Source of the DNA: Prostheceraeus crozeri
Taxonomy: Eukaryota > Platyhelminthes > Polycladida > Euryleptidae
Assembly (NCBI GenBank): GCA_907163375.1
Contig: CAJQUW010006864.1
Location: 1-64,000 of the forward strand
Length of the DNA stretch: 64,000 nt
Reading direction: 5' to 3'
The notes below the pieces were generated by a model, which searched no databases, was not told where the DNA came from, and saw nothing but the letters and a program-made list of their open reading frames with translations. Positions 1 through 8,978 of this stretch are shown here, piece by piece. Position numbers and translations under genes: made by a program. Every line of letters starts with the position of its first letter. Position 1 is the first letter of the stretch.

Positions 1-134
1 AAATTTTTTCATAACTAGAATAGATTAAAATTTTGTTAACTTAAAAATTCTTAACTAAAAAATTTTTCATAACTAGAATAGATTTAATTTTTTGATAACT
101 ATTAAATTCTTAACTTAAAATTTTTTTATTAAAA

Positions 135-621
135 ATGTCGCAAGCGAAAAGTAATTAATAATAAAACTGTTGAATTAAAAATTACGTAATATTGTTGACA
201 AAAATACCCCTAAAACTATTAACGATTAACAAAAAAAAGTATTACATAAGTAAAACCAATGATAGAGAATATTCAATTACAAGAAGAAAAGAATGGCGGG
301 ATTCTCCCATTAATTCCCTAATAATAGGTGGCATAGCAGCTGCAGGAAGTGTTGCAGGTGGGACAGCTGGTATTGTCCAAGCAGTAAATAAAAATAAATC
401 AGAGAAAACAGCATTAGAAGAACAAAAACGTCATAATAGAGAGTTAGAGAAAGTTGCTAGGGGTGACGGAATAGTAGATAATTTTATTAGTAAATTAAAA
501 ATTAGTTGATGAAGGAAAACGAGTTCTTAAAAATGTTCTTCACAATGTTGATGATTTAATTGAAATTAAAGAAACTAAAGATGGTTCTGGAATATATCTA
601 AGTCCTAGTATGATAAGGTAA
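135..621 (+). pseudogene. Small hydrophobic protein of the Polinton-like element, copy 1 (frameshifted)
   Basis: The start codon at 135 is followed within a few codons by a stop caused by a missing pair of bases relative to copy 2. The frame reopens at 192-509 and carries the diagnostic stretch IIGGIAAAGSVAGGTAGI followed by a charged Lys/Glu-rich helix. A further one-base difference ends it at 509. Coding similarity continues to the stop at 619-621. Gly/Ala-rich membrane-seeking segments of this sort occur in minor virion proteins of adenovirus-related and Polinton/adintovirus elements. That role is inferred from context, not from a recognised domain. The copy is broken at different places from copy 2. 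Confidence 0.55.
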
Positions 622-629
622 TAACCTCA

Positions 630-642
630 GGACCTTTGGTCC
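630..642 (+). terminator. Hairpin after copy 1 of the small gene
   Basis: GGACC-TTT-GGTCC forms a 5-bp stem 8 bases after the gene's stop codon and is followed by a T-rich run. The matching hairpin in copy 2 has changed on both sides of the stem, which supports a role for the folded form, perhaps in 3'-end formation. Confidence 0.5.
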
Positions 643-693
643 GATTCGGTAAAACTTTTATTTTTCTTTTAAATTTTTTTTTATCTTTTAAAA

Positions 694-915
694 ATGAATT
701 CTAAAAATTCCGAAAATTTAATTAAATTAAAAATTTCTAATTTAGATTTATTGAATTATCTATTAAACAAAATAAAAACTCAAACTGTCAGCATATTGGA
801 GGTGACAAGAACAAAGTTCCACTACACTTCGGTGGTGACATACAAAAAAACATTAGAAAACTTTCCTGGATTTATTTGGAGTAAATATTCGAAAGAAAAA
901 CATCTTCCTGGTTAG
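694..915 (+). pseudogene. 5' fragment of the phospholipase-type gene, copy 1
   Basis: A 73-residue frame starts with ATG at 694 and runs through the leader (NLDLLNYLLNK) into the beginning of the phospholipase region (FPGFIWSKYSKEKHLPG). It is cut by the duplication junction at 912 and stops at 915. It is useful because here the N-terminal leader and the phospholipase part lie in one frame, while in copy 2 an extra A in an A run near 1680 puts them in different frames. This suggests the true start of the copy 2 gene is the ATG at 1592. Confidence 0.6.
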
Positions 916-1030
916 AATAGATTAAAATTTTTGTTAACTTAAAAATTCTTAACTAAAAATTTTTCATAACTAGAATAGATTTAAATTTTTTGATAACTTT
1001 AAATTCTTAACTTAAAATTTTTTATTAAAA

Positions 1031-1369
1031 ATGTCGCAAGCGAAAAGTAATATTAATAATAAAACTGTTGAATTAAAATTACGTAATATTGTTGACAAAA
1101 ATACCCCTAAAACTATTACGATTAACAAAAAAAAGTATTACATAAGTAAACCAATGATAGAGAATATACAATTACAAGAAGAAAAGAATGGCGGGATTCT
1201 CCCATTAATTCCACTAATAATAGGTGGCATAGCTGCAGCAGGAAGTGTTGCAGGTGGGACAGCTGGTATTGTCCAAGCAGTAAATAAAAATAAATCAGAG
1301 AAAGCAGCATTAGAAGAACAAAAACGACATAATAGAGAGTTAGAGAAAGTCGCTAGGGTGAAGGAGTAG
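1031..1369 (+). CDS. Small hydrophobic protein of the Polinton-like element, copy 2
   Basis: A 112-residue frame starts with ATG at 1031, after an AT-rich leader. A basic N-terminal part (residues 1-55) is followed by a hydrophobic Gly/Ala segment at about 60-85 (PLIPLIIGGIAAAGSVAGG) and a charged, probably helical tail. The frame stops at 1369, but coding-like sequence matching copy 1 continues in another phase to 1515. A one-base loss near 1357 has therefore probably removed about 50 C-terminal residues. The next gene follows after a hairpin at 1523-1537. A membrane-active minor virion protein is a reasonable guess from the neighbouring phospholipase, protease and integrase; I do not recognise the family itself. 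Confidence 0.55.
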   Translation: MSQAKSNINNKTVELKLRNIVDKNTPKTITINKKKYYISKPMIENIQLQEEKNGGILPLIPLIIGGIAAAGSVAGGTAGIVQAVNKNKSEKAALEEQKRHNRELEKVARVKE

Positions 1370-1522
1370 TAGATAATTTTATTAGTAAATTAAAATTAGT
1401 TGATGAAGGAAAACGAGTTCTTAAAAATATTCTCCACAATGTTGATGATTTAATTGAAATTAAAGAAACTAAAGATGGTTCTGGAATATATCTAAGTCCT
1501 AGTATGATAAGGTAATAACCTC

Positions 1523-1537
1523 AGAACCTTTGGTTCT
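1523..1537 (+). terminator. Hairpin after copy 2 of the small gene
   Basis: AGAACC-TTT-GGTTCT forms a 6-bp stem 7 bases after the degenerate gene's stop at 1515. Compared with copy 1, the second stem pair is A-T instead of G-C, a compensatory double change. Confidence 0.5.
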
Positions 1538-1703
1538 TTTCGGTAAAACAATTATTTTATTTTATCTTTTAAAAGTTTTTTGTCTTTAAAAATGGATACC
1601 GCAAATTCCACAAATTCAGAAAATTTAATTAAATTAAAAATTGCTAATTTAGATTTATTAAATTATCTATTAAACAAAAATAAAAACTCAAACTGTCAGC
1701 ATA

Positions 1704-2906
1704 TTGGAGGTGACAAGAACAAAGTTTCACACCACTTCGGTGGTGATATACAAAAAAACATTAGAAAACTTTCCTGGATTTATTTGGAGTAAGTATTCGA
1801 AAGAAAAACATCTTCCTGGTCATTCATATACTGGTCCAGGAACTCGATTAGATATAAGACTAGATGAGAATAATAATCCGAAACCAGGTGAAGAACCGAT
1901 AAATAGAGTAGATGCCGCAGCTTACAGGCATGATTTAGCTTATCGAAATCATGATCTAAGTTCTCGACATGCAGCTGATAAGAAGATGATTCAAGAATTA
2001 GATAGTATTCAAAATCCTACATTTAGAGAAAAAATTGAAAGAATGTTTGTTAAGAAAGCTTTACAAGCTAAAATATTTTTCGGACAGGGTTTAAATGAAA
2101 ATCATAATTCAGGCGTTTATGCATCTGAAATTCATAAAGAATATAGAAAGCCTAAATATTTATTAAAAGTAAAAGTATTTAATAAAGATGATATTTGGAG
2201 TGCTGATCTTATTCATATGCCGAATGAAAGGGACTACAAATACGCATTGACCGTTATAGATTTATATACACGATATGCTTGGGTAAAGCCTTTAAAAAAT
2301 AAAAGTGGTCTATCAGTTAAATATGCGTTTGAAGAAATCTTTAAAGAAAGTAAGAGAAAGCCAAGGAAATTGTTTGTTGATAAAGGATCGGAATTTTATA
2401 ACAGAAACGTTCAGCCACTATTTGAAATTGTTTATTCAACTGAAAATACTGGGAAGGCCGTAGTGATAGAAAGATTCAATCGGACGTTAAAAAATAAAAT
2501 TTTCAAGAAATTTACTCAGCAAGGAAATCAGAAATGGTTAAAAATATTACCAGGAATTGTGGAAGAGTACAATAATAAAGTTCATTCTGGTATTGAAGAA
2601 ACTCCAAAGAATGCTTCTGACGACCCTGATTTGATACGAAAGAAAATATTCGAGAATAATAATTTGAATGAGAGTAATCCGAATTTGCAGAAACTTAAGC
2701 CGAAATTTAAAATTGGAGATAGAGTTAGAATATTTAAATATAAGAACAAATTTGAAAAGGGCTTCGTCGGATACTGGACGAAAGAGATATTTGAAATTTG
2801 TAAAATAAATCAAAGTTATCCGTTTACTTATGAAATTAAAGATTTAGATAATGAGGATATCAGAGGTCGTTTTTATCAAAATGAATTACAGAAAACAGAG
2901 CTTTAA
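1704..2906 (+). CDS. Phospholipase A2 domain joined to a Polinton-type integrase
   Basis: This is a 400-residue open frame; 1704 is a TTG codon and the likely ancestral start is the ATG at 1592, one frame away. Residues 39-80 carry the parvovirus-type secreted phospholipase A2 signature: calcium loop YTGPGT (42-47) and the HD catalytic dyad (76-77) with Tyr80. Residues 142-290 form a retrovirus-like integrase core with D168 (WSADL), D226 (LFVDKGSEFYN) and E256 (VIERFNRTLK). Residues 332-400 look like the C-terminal SH3/chromo-like part of Polinton integrases. In known Polintons and adintoviruses these activities (endosome escape and DNA integration) sit on separate proteins, so an uninterrupted join is odd. 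No HHCC zinc domain is seen. The D226-E256 spacing is 29 residues, shorter than the usual 35 or so. The gene converges on the protease gene, 34 bases away. Confidence 0.8.
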   Translation: MEVTRTKFHTTSVVIYKKTLENFPGFIWSKYSKEKHLPGHSYTGPGTRLDIRLDENNNPKPGEEPINRVDAAAYRHDLAYRNHDLSSRHAADKKMIQELDSIQNPTFREKIERMFVKKALQAKIFFGQGLNENHNSGVYASEIHKEYRKPKYLLKVKVFNKDDIWSADLIHMPNERDYKYALTVIDLYTRYAWVKPLKNKSGLSVKYAFEEIFKESKRKPRKLFVDKGSEFYNRNVQPLFEIVYSTENTGKAVVIERFNRTLKNKIFKKFTQQGNQKWLKILPGIVEEYNNKVHSGIEETPKNASDDPDLIRKKIFENNNLNESNPNLQKLKPKFKIGDRVRIFKYKNKFEKGFVGYWTKEIFEICKINQSYPFTYEIKDLDNEDIRGRFYQNELQKTEL

Positions 2907-2940
2907 CCTTTAGGTGGCGCTTTAGCTAGCTTCGCTTGAG

Positions 2941-3366
2941 TTATAGATTGTTTAACTCTAACATAATATCTAGAAATGGTACTCCTTTTTGTAATTTAAA
3001 TAAAACATAAAGACATAATTGTCCACAATAAGTTGTTCCCGGTTTTTGAATTTGAAATGTATTGTATGTTCCCGTTCCAAGTAATTCTTTTACTTCATTT
3101 GTAGGGGGCAAACCGTATGAATCAAAATAATAGTTCTGCTGATGATTTTTAACGCCTGCTGACCAATGTACACCTTTTTCATTTGACGTATGAAGATTTG
3201 TTATGAAATTTACAGTTATTGATGGCCTATTTTTTAGGAATTGTAATTCATCCCTCATCAATATGTGAAAATTCTTTATTCCTAATCGATTAGCGATTTT
3301 CTTTAGGTCGAAATTCGTTGTTGTCTGTGTTCCATATAATTTCAAAAACTCATTTATGTTGCTCAT
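2941..3366 (-). CDS. Adenain-type cysteine protease
   Basis: A 141-residue protein starts with ATG at 3366 on the minus strand. The likely catalytic residues appear in the order of the adenovirus protease/C5 family: H67 (VHWSAG), D82 (YYFDSYG) and C114 (TYCGQLC), with Q107 nearby as an oxyanion candidate. In Polintons and adenoviruses this enzyme matures capsid proteins. The length is short for the adenain family but similar to compact Polinton proteases. The frame is undisturbed, unlike the small protein genes. A G-rich hairpin (3395-3411) and three tandem repeats lie upstream. A diverged second copy of its N-terminal part is at 3660-3793. Confidence 0.8.
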   Translation of the reverse strand: MSNINEFLKLYGTQTTTNFDLKKIANRLGIKNFHILMRDELQFLKNRPSITVNFITNLHTSNEKGVHWSAGVKNHQQNYYFDSYGLPPTNEVKELLGTGTYNTFQIQKPGTTYCGQLCLYVLFKLQKGVPFLDIMLELNNL

Positions 3367-3394
3367 TTTATAATAAAAAAATTTCTTAAGGGAG

Positions 3395-3411
3395 CCCCTA
3401 GAAGACAGGGG
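3395..3411. terminator. Hairpin upstream of the protease gene
   Basis: CCCCT and AGGGG flank a 7-base loop in an otherwise AT-rich region. It resembles the other short stems between genes of this element; its function is unknown. Confidence 0.3.
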
Positions 3412-3413
3412 TG

Positions 3414-3590
3414 GGGGGGTATTGATTTAAAACTGTTCTCTAATGATGTCTTTCCTTACTACTTAGTCAGAAGGGGTATTGATTTAAAACATTTTTATAA
3501 TGATGACTTTCCTTACTACTTAGTCAGAAGGGGGGGTATTGATTTAAAACTGGTCTCTAATGATGTCTTTCTTTACTACTTATTCAATTT
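3414..3590. repeat. Three tandem repeats, period 57-60 bp
   Basis: Three copies of a unit begin GGGGTATTGATTTAAAAC and contain TTACTACTTAGTCAGAAG. The first differences between copies are in the G-run length (4 to 8 Gs) and a few substitutions. The repeats lie upstream of the protease start and might hold its promoter or be simple satellite. Confidence 0.85.
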
Positions 3591-3659
3591 TGAAATGATT
3601 TAATTTAATCTAAATTTAAACGTTACATTGTTGCATTGTGTTAGTGTTTCGCGCATATT

Positions 3660-3793
3660 TTATCAATAGTAATTCATTACTCATCAATATGTGAAAATTC
3701 TTTACTCCCAATTGCTTAGCAATCTCATTCAAATCGAAATTTAATGTGGTTTTGTTTGCCGTATATTTTTAGAATGTCTCTAATGTTTCTCAT
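3660..3793 (-). pseudogene. Diverged 5' fragment of a second protease gene
   Basis: The minus strand from the ATG at 3793 matches the first 45 or so codons of the protease at 3366 (shared stretches such as CATCAATATGTGAAAATTCT) and then stops matching. Early stop codons and frameshifts are present. It is a remnant of a duplicated or neighbouring element copy. Confidence 0.6.
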
Positions 3794-4051
3794 TTTAAAT
3801 GGAATAAAATCTATTTCAGAACTTTCTCAAAAGAATTAGCGTGTAGCAGCTGCTAAAATTGTTTCAGCTGATAGGGGTGAAGGAAATCACAGACAATAGC
3901 GCATAATGCGAGTTGTGAAATCTCATTCACACTATGAGAACAAAAGAACAAATACAATCTAAACACAATAGACATATGAGAGAGAAGAGAAATGAATGAG
4001 CATTTCTCTTCATTTTGGTTTCAATAACAATCATTCATGCGACATTGCTTG

Positions 4052-4142
4052 AATGGAAAAATACACCAACTGTCGCGCCGATGTCAGAAAGTTTGTCGAT
4101 AAAGCTGTCGACATGGCGCGACAGTTGGTGTATTTTTCCATT
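4052..4142. repeat. Perfect 28-bp inverted repeat with a 35-base loop
   Basis: The arms 4052-4079 and 4115-4142 are exact reverse complements (left arm begins ATGGAAAAATACACCAACTG). The inner loop can pair five more bases (ATGTC/GACAT). A smaller 10-bp palindrome, AAGAGAAATG/CATTTCTCTT, lies just before it at 3985-4010. An 84-residue frame over the left arm is a by-product of the repeat and is not called as a gene. Confidence 0.9.
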
Positions 4143-4513
4143 AGCGTTCAAGGTCATTCTATTAAAAGCATATGGGAATTATTCTCATTGAAGACAAGCA
4201 ATTGTTTTAAAGAATGCATGTCATTGTTAATACAATATTCCTGTAACAGACAGGAACGAGAGAGAGAGAAAGAAAGAAAGAAGACACGCTGCTCCGTAAA
4301 AGTTTAATTGAGATAACGAAGGATATATTCTTGAGGTTCCTTCCACTTTTGTTTCTTCCATTTCTGAAGTTCCTTCCATTTTTGTTCCTTCCATTTCTGA
4401 AGTTCCTTCCACTTTTGTTTCATCCATTTTTAAAGAAATATTTTTAGTCACATGATATATTTTAAAAACCTGAAAAATGGATTTAAAAGACGTTTTTAAA
4501 AATACTAATTTTC

Positions 4514-5017
4514 GGTGTCCTTGAACGGTCATGCTTTAAGCAATGAAAATCGAACCGAAGGTTCTAGGGCTTCGCCCGATTGTAATTCTCAAATTTTGAG
4601 ATTCTTAACTTTTATAATTTTTAGTGTCCTAGAACGGTCATGATTTTCAAGGTAAAAATTGTAATTCACAAATTTGAGATTCTTAACTTTTCTGATTTTT
4701 CGGTGTCCTGGAACGGTCATGATTTTGAGGGTGAAAATTGTAATTCTCAAATTTGAGATTTTGAAAAATTTGAAAATTGGGTACTTTTAAAAACGACATA
4801 AATTCATGAATTTAGTCCCTTTTTCAGGTTTTTAAGACCTAAATTCATGAATTTATGTCGTTTTTAAAAGTACCATTTTTGAAAAAAATGGTACTTTTTG
4901 AATGAACCAAATTCATGAATTTAGGTCTTAAAAACCTGAAAAAGGGTCTAAATTCATGAATTTATGTCGTTTTTAAAGATACTATTTTTTTTGATTTTAT
5001 GGTGTCCTGGAACGGTC
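4514..5017. repeat. Dispersed GTGTCCTGGAACGGTC repeats with nested inverted repeats
   Basis: The word GTGTCCTNGAACGGTC occurs at about 4515, 4624, 4703 and 5002, at the first three followed by CATG and by copies of AATTCTCAAATTTGAGATTCTTAAC. Between them, arms 4780-4815 and 4839-4874 form a perfect 36-bp inverted repeat; 4817-4854 pairs with 4909-4946 (38 bp); GTACCATTTTT/AAAAATGGTAC lies near 4870-4893. ATTCATGAAT recurs in all of them. Hairpins GAACC-GAA-GGTTC (4552-4564) and GGGC-TTC-GCCC (4567-4577) lie at the left. No gene is seen; this could be the terminal region of the viral-like element. Confidence 0.8.
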
Positions 5018-5801
5018 TTCTTCCCATTACTCATGATCGTAATGATATCAAAGAACAACAACGAACGTATGAAGACAAATATCAAGTAAAAAAATTTCAT
5101 CATAATTTACCATTTCGTTATTCCAAGTATAAATGAGCCCGCTAATTTAACAAATGTGATCAACGGGTTATTTGATCCTAATGCATTTGAAAAGTCGAAA
5201 GACTGAGCTGAGTGAAAGCTTATGTAATTCCAAATAACCCATTGAAATTATATGAGGAAACTTCTTAGTACCCATTATTTGGAAGCATCTTACTTTGCTT
5301 TCGACTGATCACTTCAGTTCCAAATCATCTGATCACATACAGCACTATAAAATAACAAGCTTCCGTAGTCAGGAGTTGCAATATCGATGAAACTTGAGTT
5401 CATGCAAGTCAATGTCTTATCTCATTGATGGCGCCATGAATCTTTACTCAACTTGTCAACTCTATCAGTGGAGCAACTTAACATGAACTCCAGCTGTAGC
5501 AGCACAACTGACGCAACGATTTCATAGCATGGATGGCATGCAATTCAGCCACATGCAAACACGACAGAAAGTCCAATTCCTCATTATGTCTCGTAAGTCA
5601 GGACGTTAGGCTTTATTGTAATAATTTCTTTATGCTCTAAAAATTAGAAATGAAGTGACACTTGATGCGATGCATTATGATATTACACTGTCGAACGAAT
5701 TCGAATCGCATCGAATGCTCCAAAAATATTACAATAACGCATTGGAATAATTTGTGAATTTAAAAATAGTAGGCCTGCACATCCATGCCGAATAGACTTA
5801 C
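5018..5801. other. No gene found between the viral-like element and the NEMF exon
   Basis: A 35-codon open stretch at 5031-5137 (KEQQRTYEDKYQVKK) has the AT-rich, Lys-rich composition of the viral-like element and may be its last relic. The rest looks like ordinary non-coding sequence. The next NEMF exon in the 3' direction was not found here. Confidence 0.4.
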
Positions 5802-5869
5802 CGAATTTACTCATCAGTATTTTCCTCAGATTGTCGCCCGGCTTCGCATTATTCAGCAAATCTTGGAAA
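5802..5869 (-). CDS. NEMF: NEMF/Rqc2 internal exon (downstream of the exon at 26643-26791)
   Basis: This is a 68-bp minus-strand exon, bounded by acceptor TATTTTCAG and donor G|GTAAGTCT. It reads FQDLLNNAKPGDNLRKILMS plus two residues, with one base over at each end. It lines up with the NFACT-N segment of animal NEMF that follows the conserved VRERYP motif. The phases match exactly: the preceding exon ends with TA and this one starts with T, completing a Tyr codon without a stop. NEMF binds stalled 60S-peptidyl-tRNA complexes, recruits Listerin and makes C-terminal tails. The exon is short, so the call rests on its fit to the other exon. The following exon must lie beyond the viral-like element to the left. 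Confidence 0.6.
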
Positions 5870-8403
5870 CTGAAAATATAAAAACAAAAAGTTAAATGCA
5901 TCAATTATGAACATTTAAAGGGAAAAACTTCGCAAAATTGCTATTAGCACAAAATATTTTCTTTCTCAACTTGTTTCGATTGGAAACTTTAACAAGTTGC
6001 AAATTTCCGATCTTCCTCGGGAGATATTAACAAAAGAAGGAGCTAGATATTCAGATTCCTTTCTAGATATTCCTTTCGGCTATCACTACAAAAATCGAGT
6101 CATACAGAAATTTCAAAAATAGTAGTATGGAGTATTCACATTGAAAACGGAGATTTGAGACCGTTGCAATACGCGTTGCATATTAAGCCCAAGCGGCTAG
6201 TCGGTTGTAATATGACCAATGTACATATTCTAGTTCTTCCTCTTTCATTTCTTGTTAGTTTCCGTCAATTTTCCTTAGTATTGCTACCTTCACATTTTGT
6301 GTTGAATGTTCATGTTCACTACAGTGATCAGGAGCCACCTTTTCTGTTTTTTGATGATAAATGTCGAATAGGTGATGTATTGGTTCATTGAATTTCCTTG
6401 CATTGATTCCTTACGATATACTACGATGGACACGATAGCTTAATGTGCTATTCTCAGTTAGCATCCTATTTTCAATATTCATGACAAATATAAGTTATTT
6501 TTGTGGTCACAAATTATTACAAGTAAAACGAACCGCAGATGTGGCACTGGAAGGGTGGCCAGAAGGAAATGTGACCATCTAAGAAAGCTATTCACATGTA
6601 AAAATAATATACATGTATTTGAAAAATTGAGAGTTCTATAGTACTAGATAAGTTTTCTTCTAAGATTTATCTATTCGTAATTACAAGACAGAAACTCATG
6701 TCGTCGTCAGCTTCATCCAGTGATATTTCATGATCTTTGAAGCTGTGTATCTCAGTGATTTGCTCAATTTCCATTCTATCAATAATGAGAAGCGACCACA
6801 AAACATAAAATACCAAGAAAGATCCAATGCATTCCAAATTAGCGATTCCTTAAAATTGCAGTAGTCAACTTTGTAGAGCAATGTATCTAACATGAATTCA
6901 AAAATGAATCTAACTGAAATCAGTCGCGCACGCAAACACAATCACGCTTGTGTGTGTGCCTTCACTTAAGAAATTTACGACGCATCACCAGATACCGAGT
7001 AAATGAGCCTTTAAAATAAATGGACACGCGGATGTCTGCTCAAAGACGCAAAGAAATGTCTTGCTGATTATCATATTGCGCTTAAAGCTAATTAAGTAGT
7101 ATCCTTTCACGTCGACTGGACAATAAAATGAATTATTCAAATTAGGAGAAAATCCTATGGATCTCAAGGAAAAGGGATATGTGCGAAGTCAGTCCCTTGC
7201 TTATGACAGTACGACAGAATGTGCTCCTAGAGAATGTGACTCTCCATTTGTGAAATGCTGACAGACATAATAATTTCATGCCAGAAAATATGATTGTCCA
7301 AAAGACGGCAGCAGAGACAGTAAATTTGATTGCAATGAAGCGCATAACGCATAGAAATTATCAGATCGTATTTGCACCAATTGATCAAGCGAAGTTGCAA
7401 AATGTTTATTAATTTGTATCAGATAATGACAACAAATAATTTGGTTTAAACAGAATTATGAAATAATTGATTTGAATAAGTAACATATGAAGTCGAACTG
7501 TAGAAATAAAAAGTTTTGATATAATGCTGGTCTTATTGATATGAAACTTTTTCGAATTTATATTCAATGATGGTGGAATATGGAACCTAGTTGTAGAAAG
7601 GAGCCTGGCATAAAAAATCAATCATGGTACAAAAAATATCATGATTTGGAAAACCAAATTGTCAAAGACAAGTACTGACAGAGGTGTTTCTTGTTGCTCA
7701 AAAATCGTTTTTGATTTATTCAGTGCAAGTATGATAAACGTGTACGGCGACTATGATAAACGTGTACATTTTTGAATGAAAATCAGACTAACAACTTCGT
7801 GAATCGGTACAAAAGAAGTATTATCAAGCAACGAGTGAAGTTACAAGGAATAACTACGGTACATGTAAAATTTATAGTTACTTATAATTCTGATTGTAGC
7901 AAGAGGCACATGCAGGAACAAATGAATTCTGTCGTCTCATGGTCTTCACCATGGGTGTGACTAACTTCTTGGAGTATTGATGAAAAGGGGAAACCAGTGA
8001 GTTAAGCAAGTGCCCATGTACCATCATTGCTTTGAAAACTTGAATCGCTTGATTGGATCTCCGAACAGATAACGGTATGAAACTTCGACAAGAACAACTT
8101 CGACCGCATATTATTCTGTGACACCGTTTTCTAACGGTCTCTAATTAGCGATAACTATAGTGATAAACTGAAATAAAATCGCTCTGCTTGTGTAACATAG
8201 CCGTTGCTCACACTAACCCCGATTTGCTCAACGATGAATAGTTCAATTTGCACAGCGGTAAATGTGTAGCTACAAAATAAAATATCACAATTATATCATT
8301 ATCGGTCTAATGTGAACGCGCATTTAATCTTAGATTTGATTAGCTGTCAAGCCATTTTCAAAAATTCGAGTCTTTCCAAAACTTTTTCCAGGCACACTGC
8401 TTA

Positions 8404-8905
8404 CTTACTTACGGCCCGATTTTGAGTCCTTGTTACCACAGGTTTGGGGAACGTCATGCCGTTTACGGTGTGGGCGGATTGCACAGTGCGACGGTCGAGG
8501 TGCAAATCTCGAAGGCTCCATGTGCCCGAATCACTTTGACCGACTTTCACTGAGCACACTCGGTAAAAATGCGATTCCGAAGGTTTGCCTATAGCTCATC
8601 CATAAATCTTCGATCGCAAAGCTCGGTGTAACATGTCCATCTGATCATATGGTTCTCGTTTCTTACAAGTCTGTTGATGTCATCAGTCCACTGCCCATTT
8701 CTGAAGCATAAAGTAACACCCTTCTAACGAAGGTGCGATAAATGTAGCCTCTTCGTCGCGGGCGTTCAACTTGCGTTGGTTCGAGGCATTGCACAAGGAT
8801 AGGAGTGGTACCATTGCAATCTTGGAATTACTGCTTCTTTTGGTCACAAAATATTGCCAAAGACAGAACCAACTTGCGAAGTGCTGCTGGTCAAGAAACT
8901 TCACC
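8404..8905 (-). pseudogene. Decayed RTE-like retrotransposon fragment (C-terminal RT region)
   Basis: On the minus strand, sequence such as LVRNENHMIRWTC and LCDRRFMDEL matches the segment after the reverse transcriptase core of RTE-like LINEs (RNE..M.RWIC..). It is interrupted by stops and shifts. The + strand beginning at 8404 has slightly higher GC than its surroundings. Nothing suggests it is active. Confidence 0.5.
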
Positions 8906-8978
8906 ATCACACGTCAGCTGTTATAGCAATTACAATCAACTAATATTTAGTCACAATTGCAACTGTCGATTTTAACAC

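Larger units (their letters stand above)
16..1808. repeat. Tandem duplication of an 897-bp unit of the viral-like element
   Basis: Bases 16-912 and 913-1808 are near-identical head-to-tail copies. Each holds an AT-rich leader with two 60-bp repeats, the small hydrophobic protein gene, a hairpin, and the beginning of the phospholipase-type gene. The junction is sharp: copy 1 stops at CATCTTCCTGGT and resumes at TAGAATAG, whereas copy 2 runs on into the rest of the gene. The copies differ largely by one-base indels, many in A or G runs. Either a real duplication decayed, or a noisy long-read assembly left two versions of one locus. Confidence 0.9.

Noticed and set aside
2547-2813. Minus-strand frame inside the PLA2-integrase gene
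   Set aside because: Shadow of the real gene in an AT-rich sequence.
4053-4307. 84-codon plus-strand frame
   Set aside because: It begins inside the 28-bp inverted repeat and runs into a GA-rich stretch; no protein-like features.
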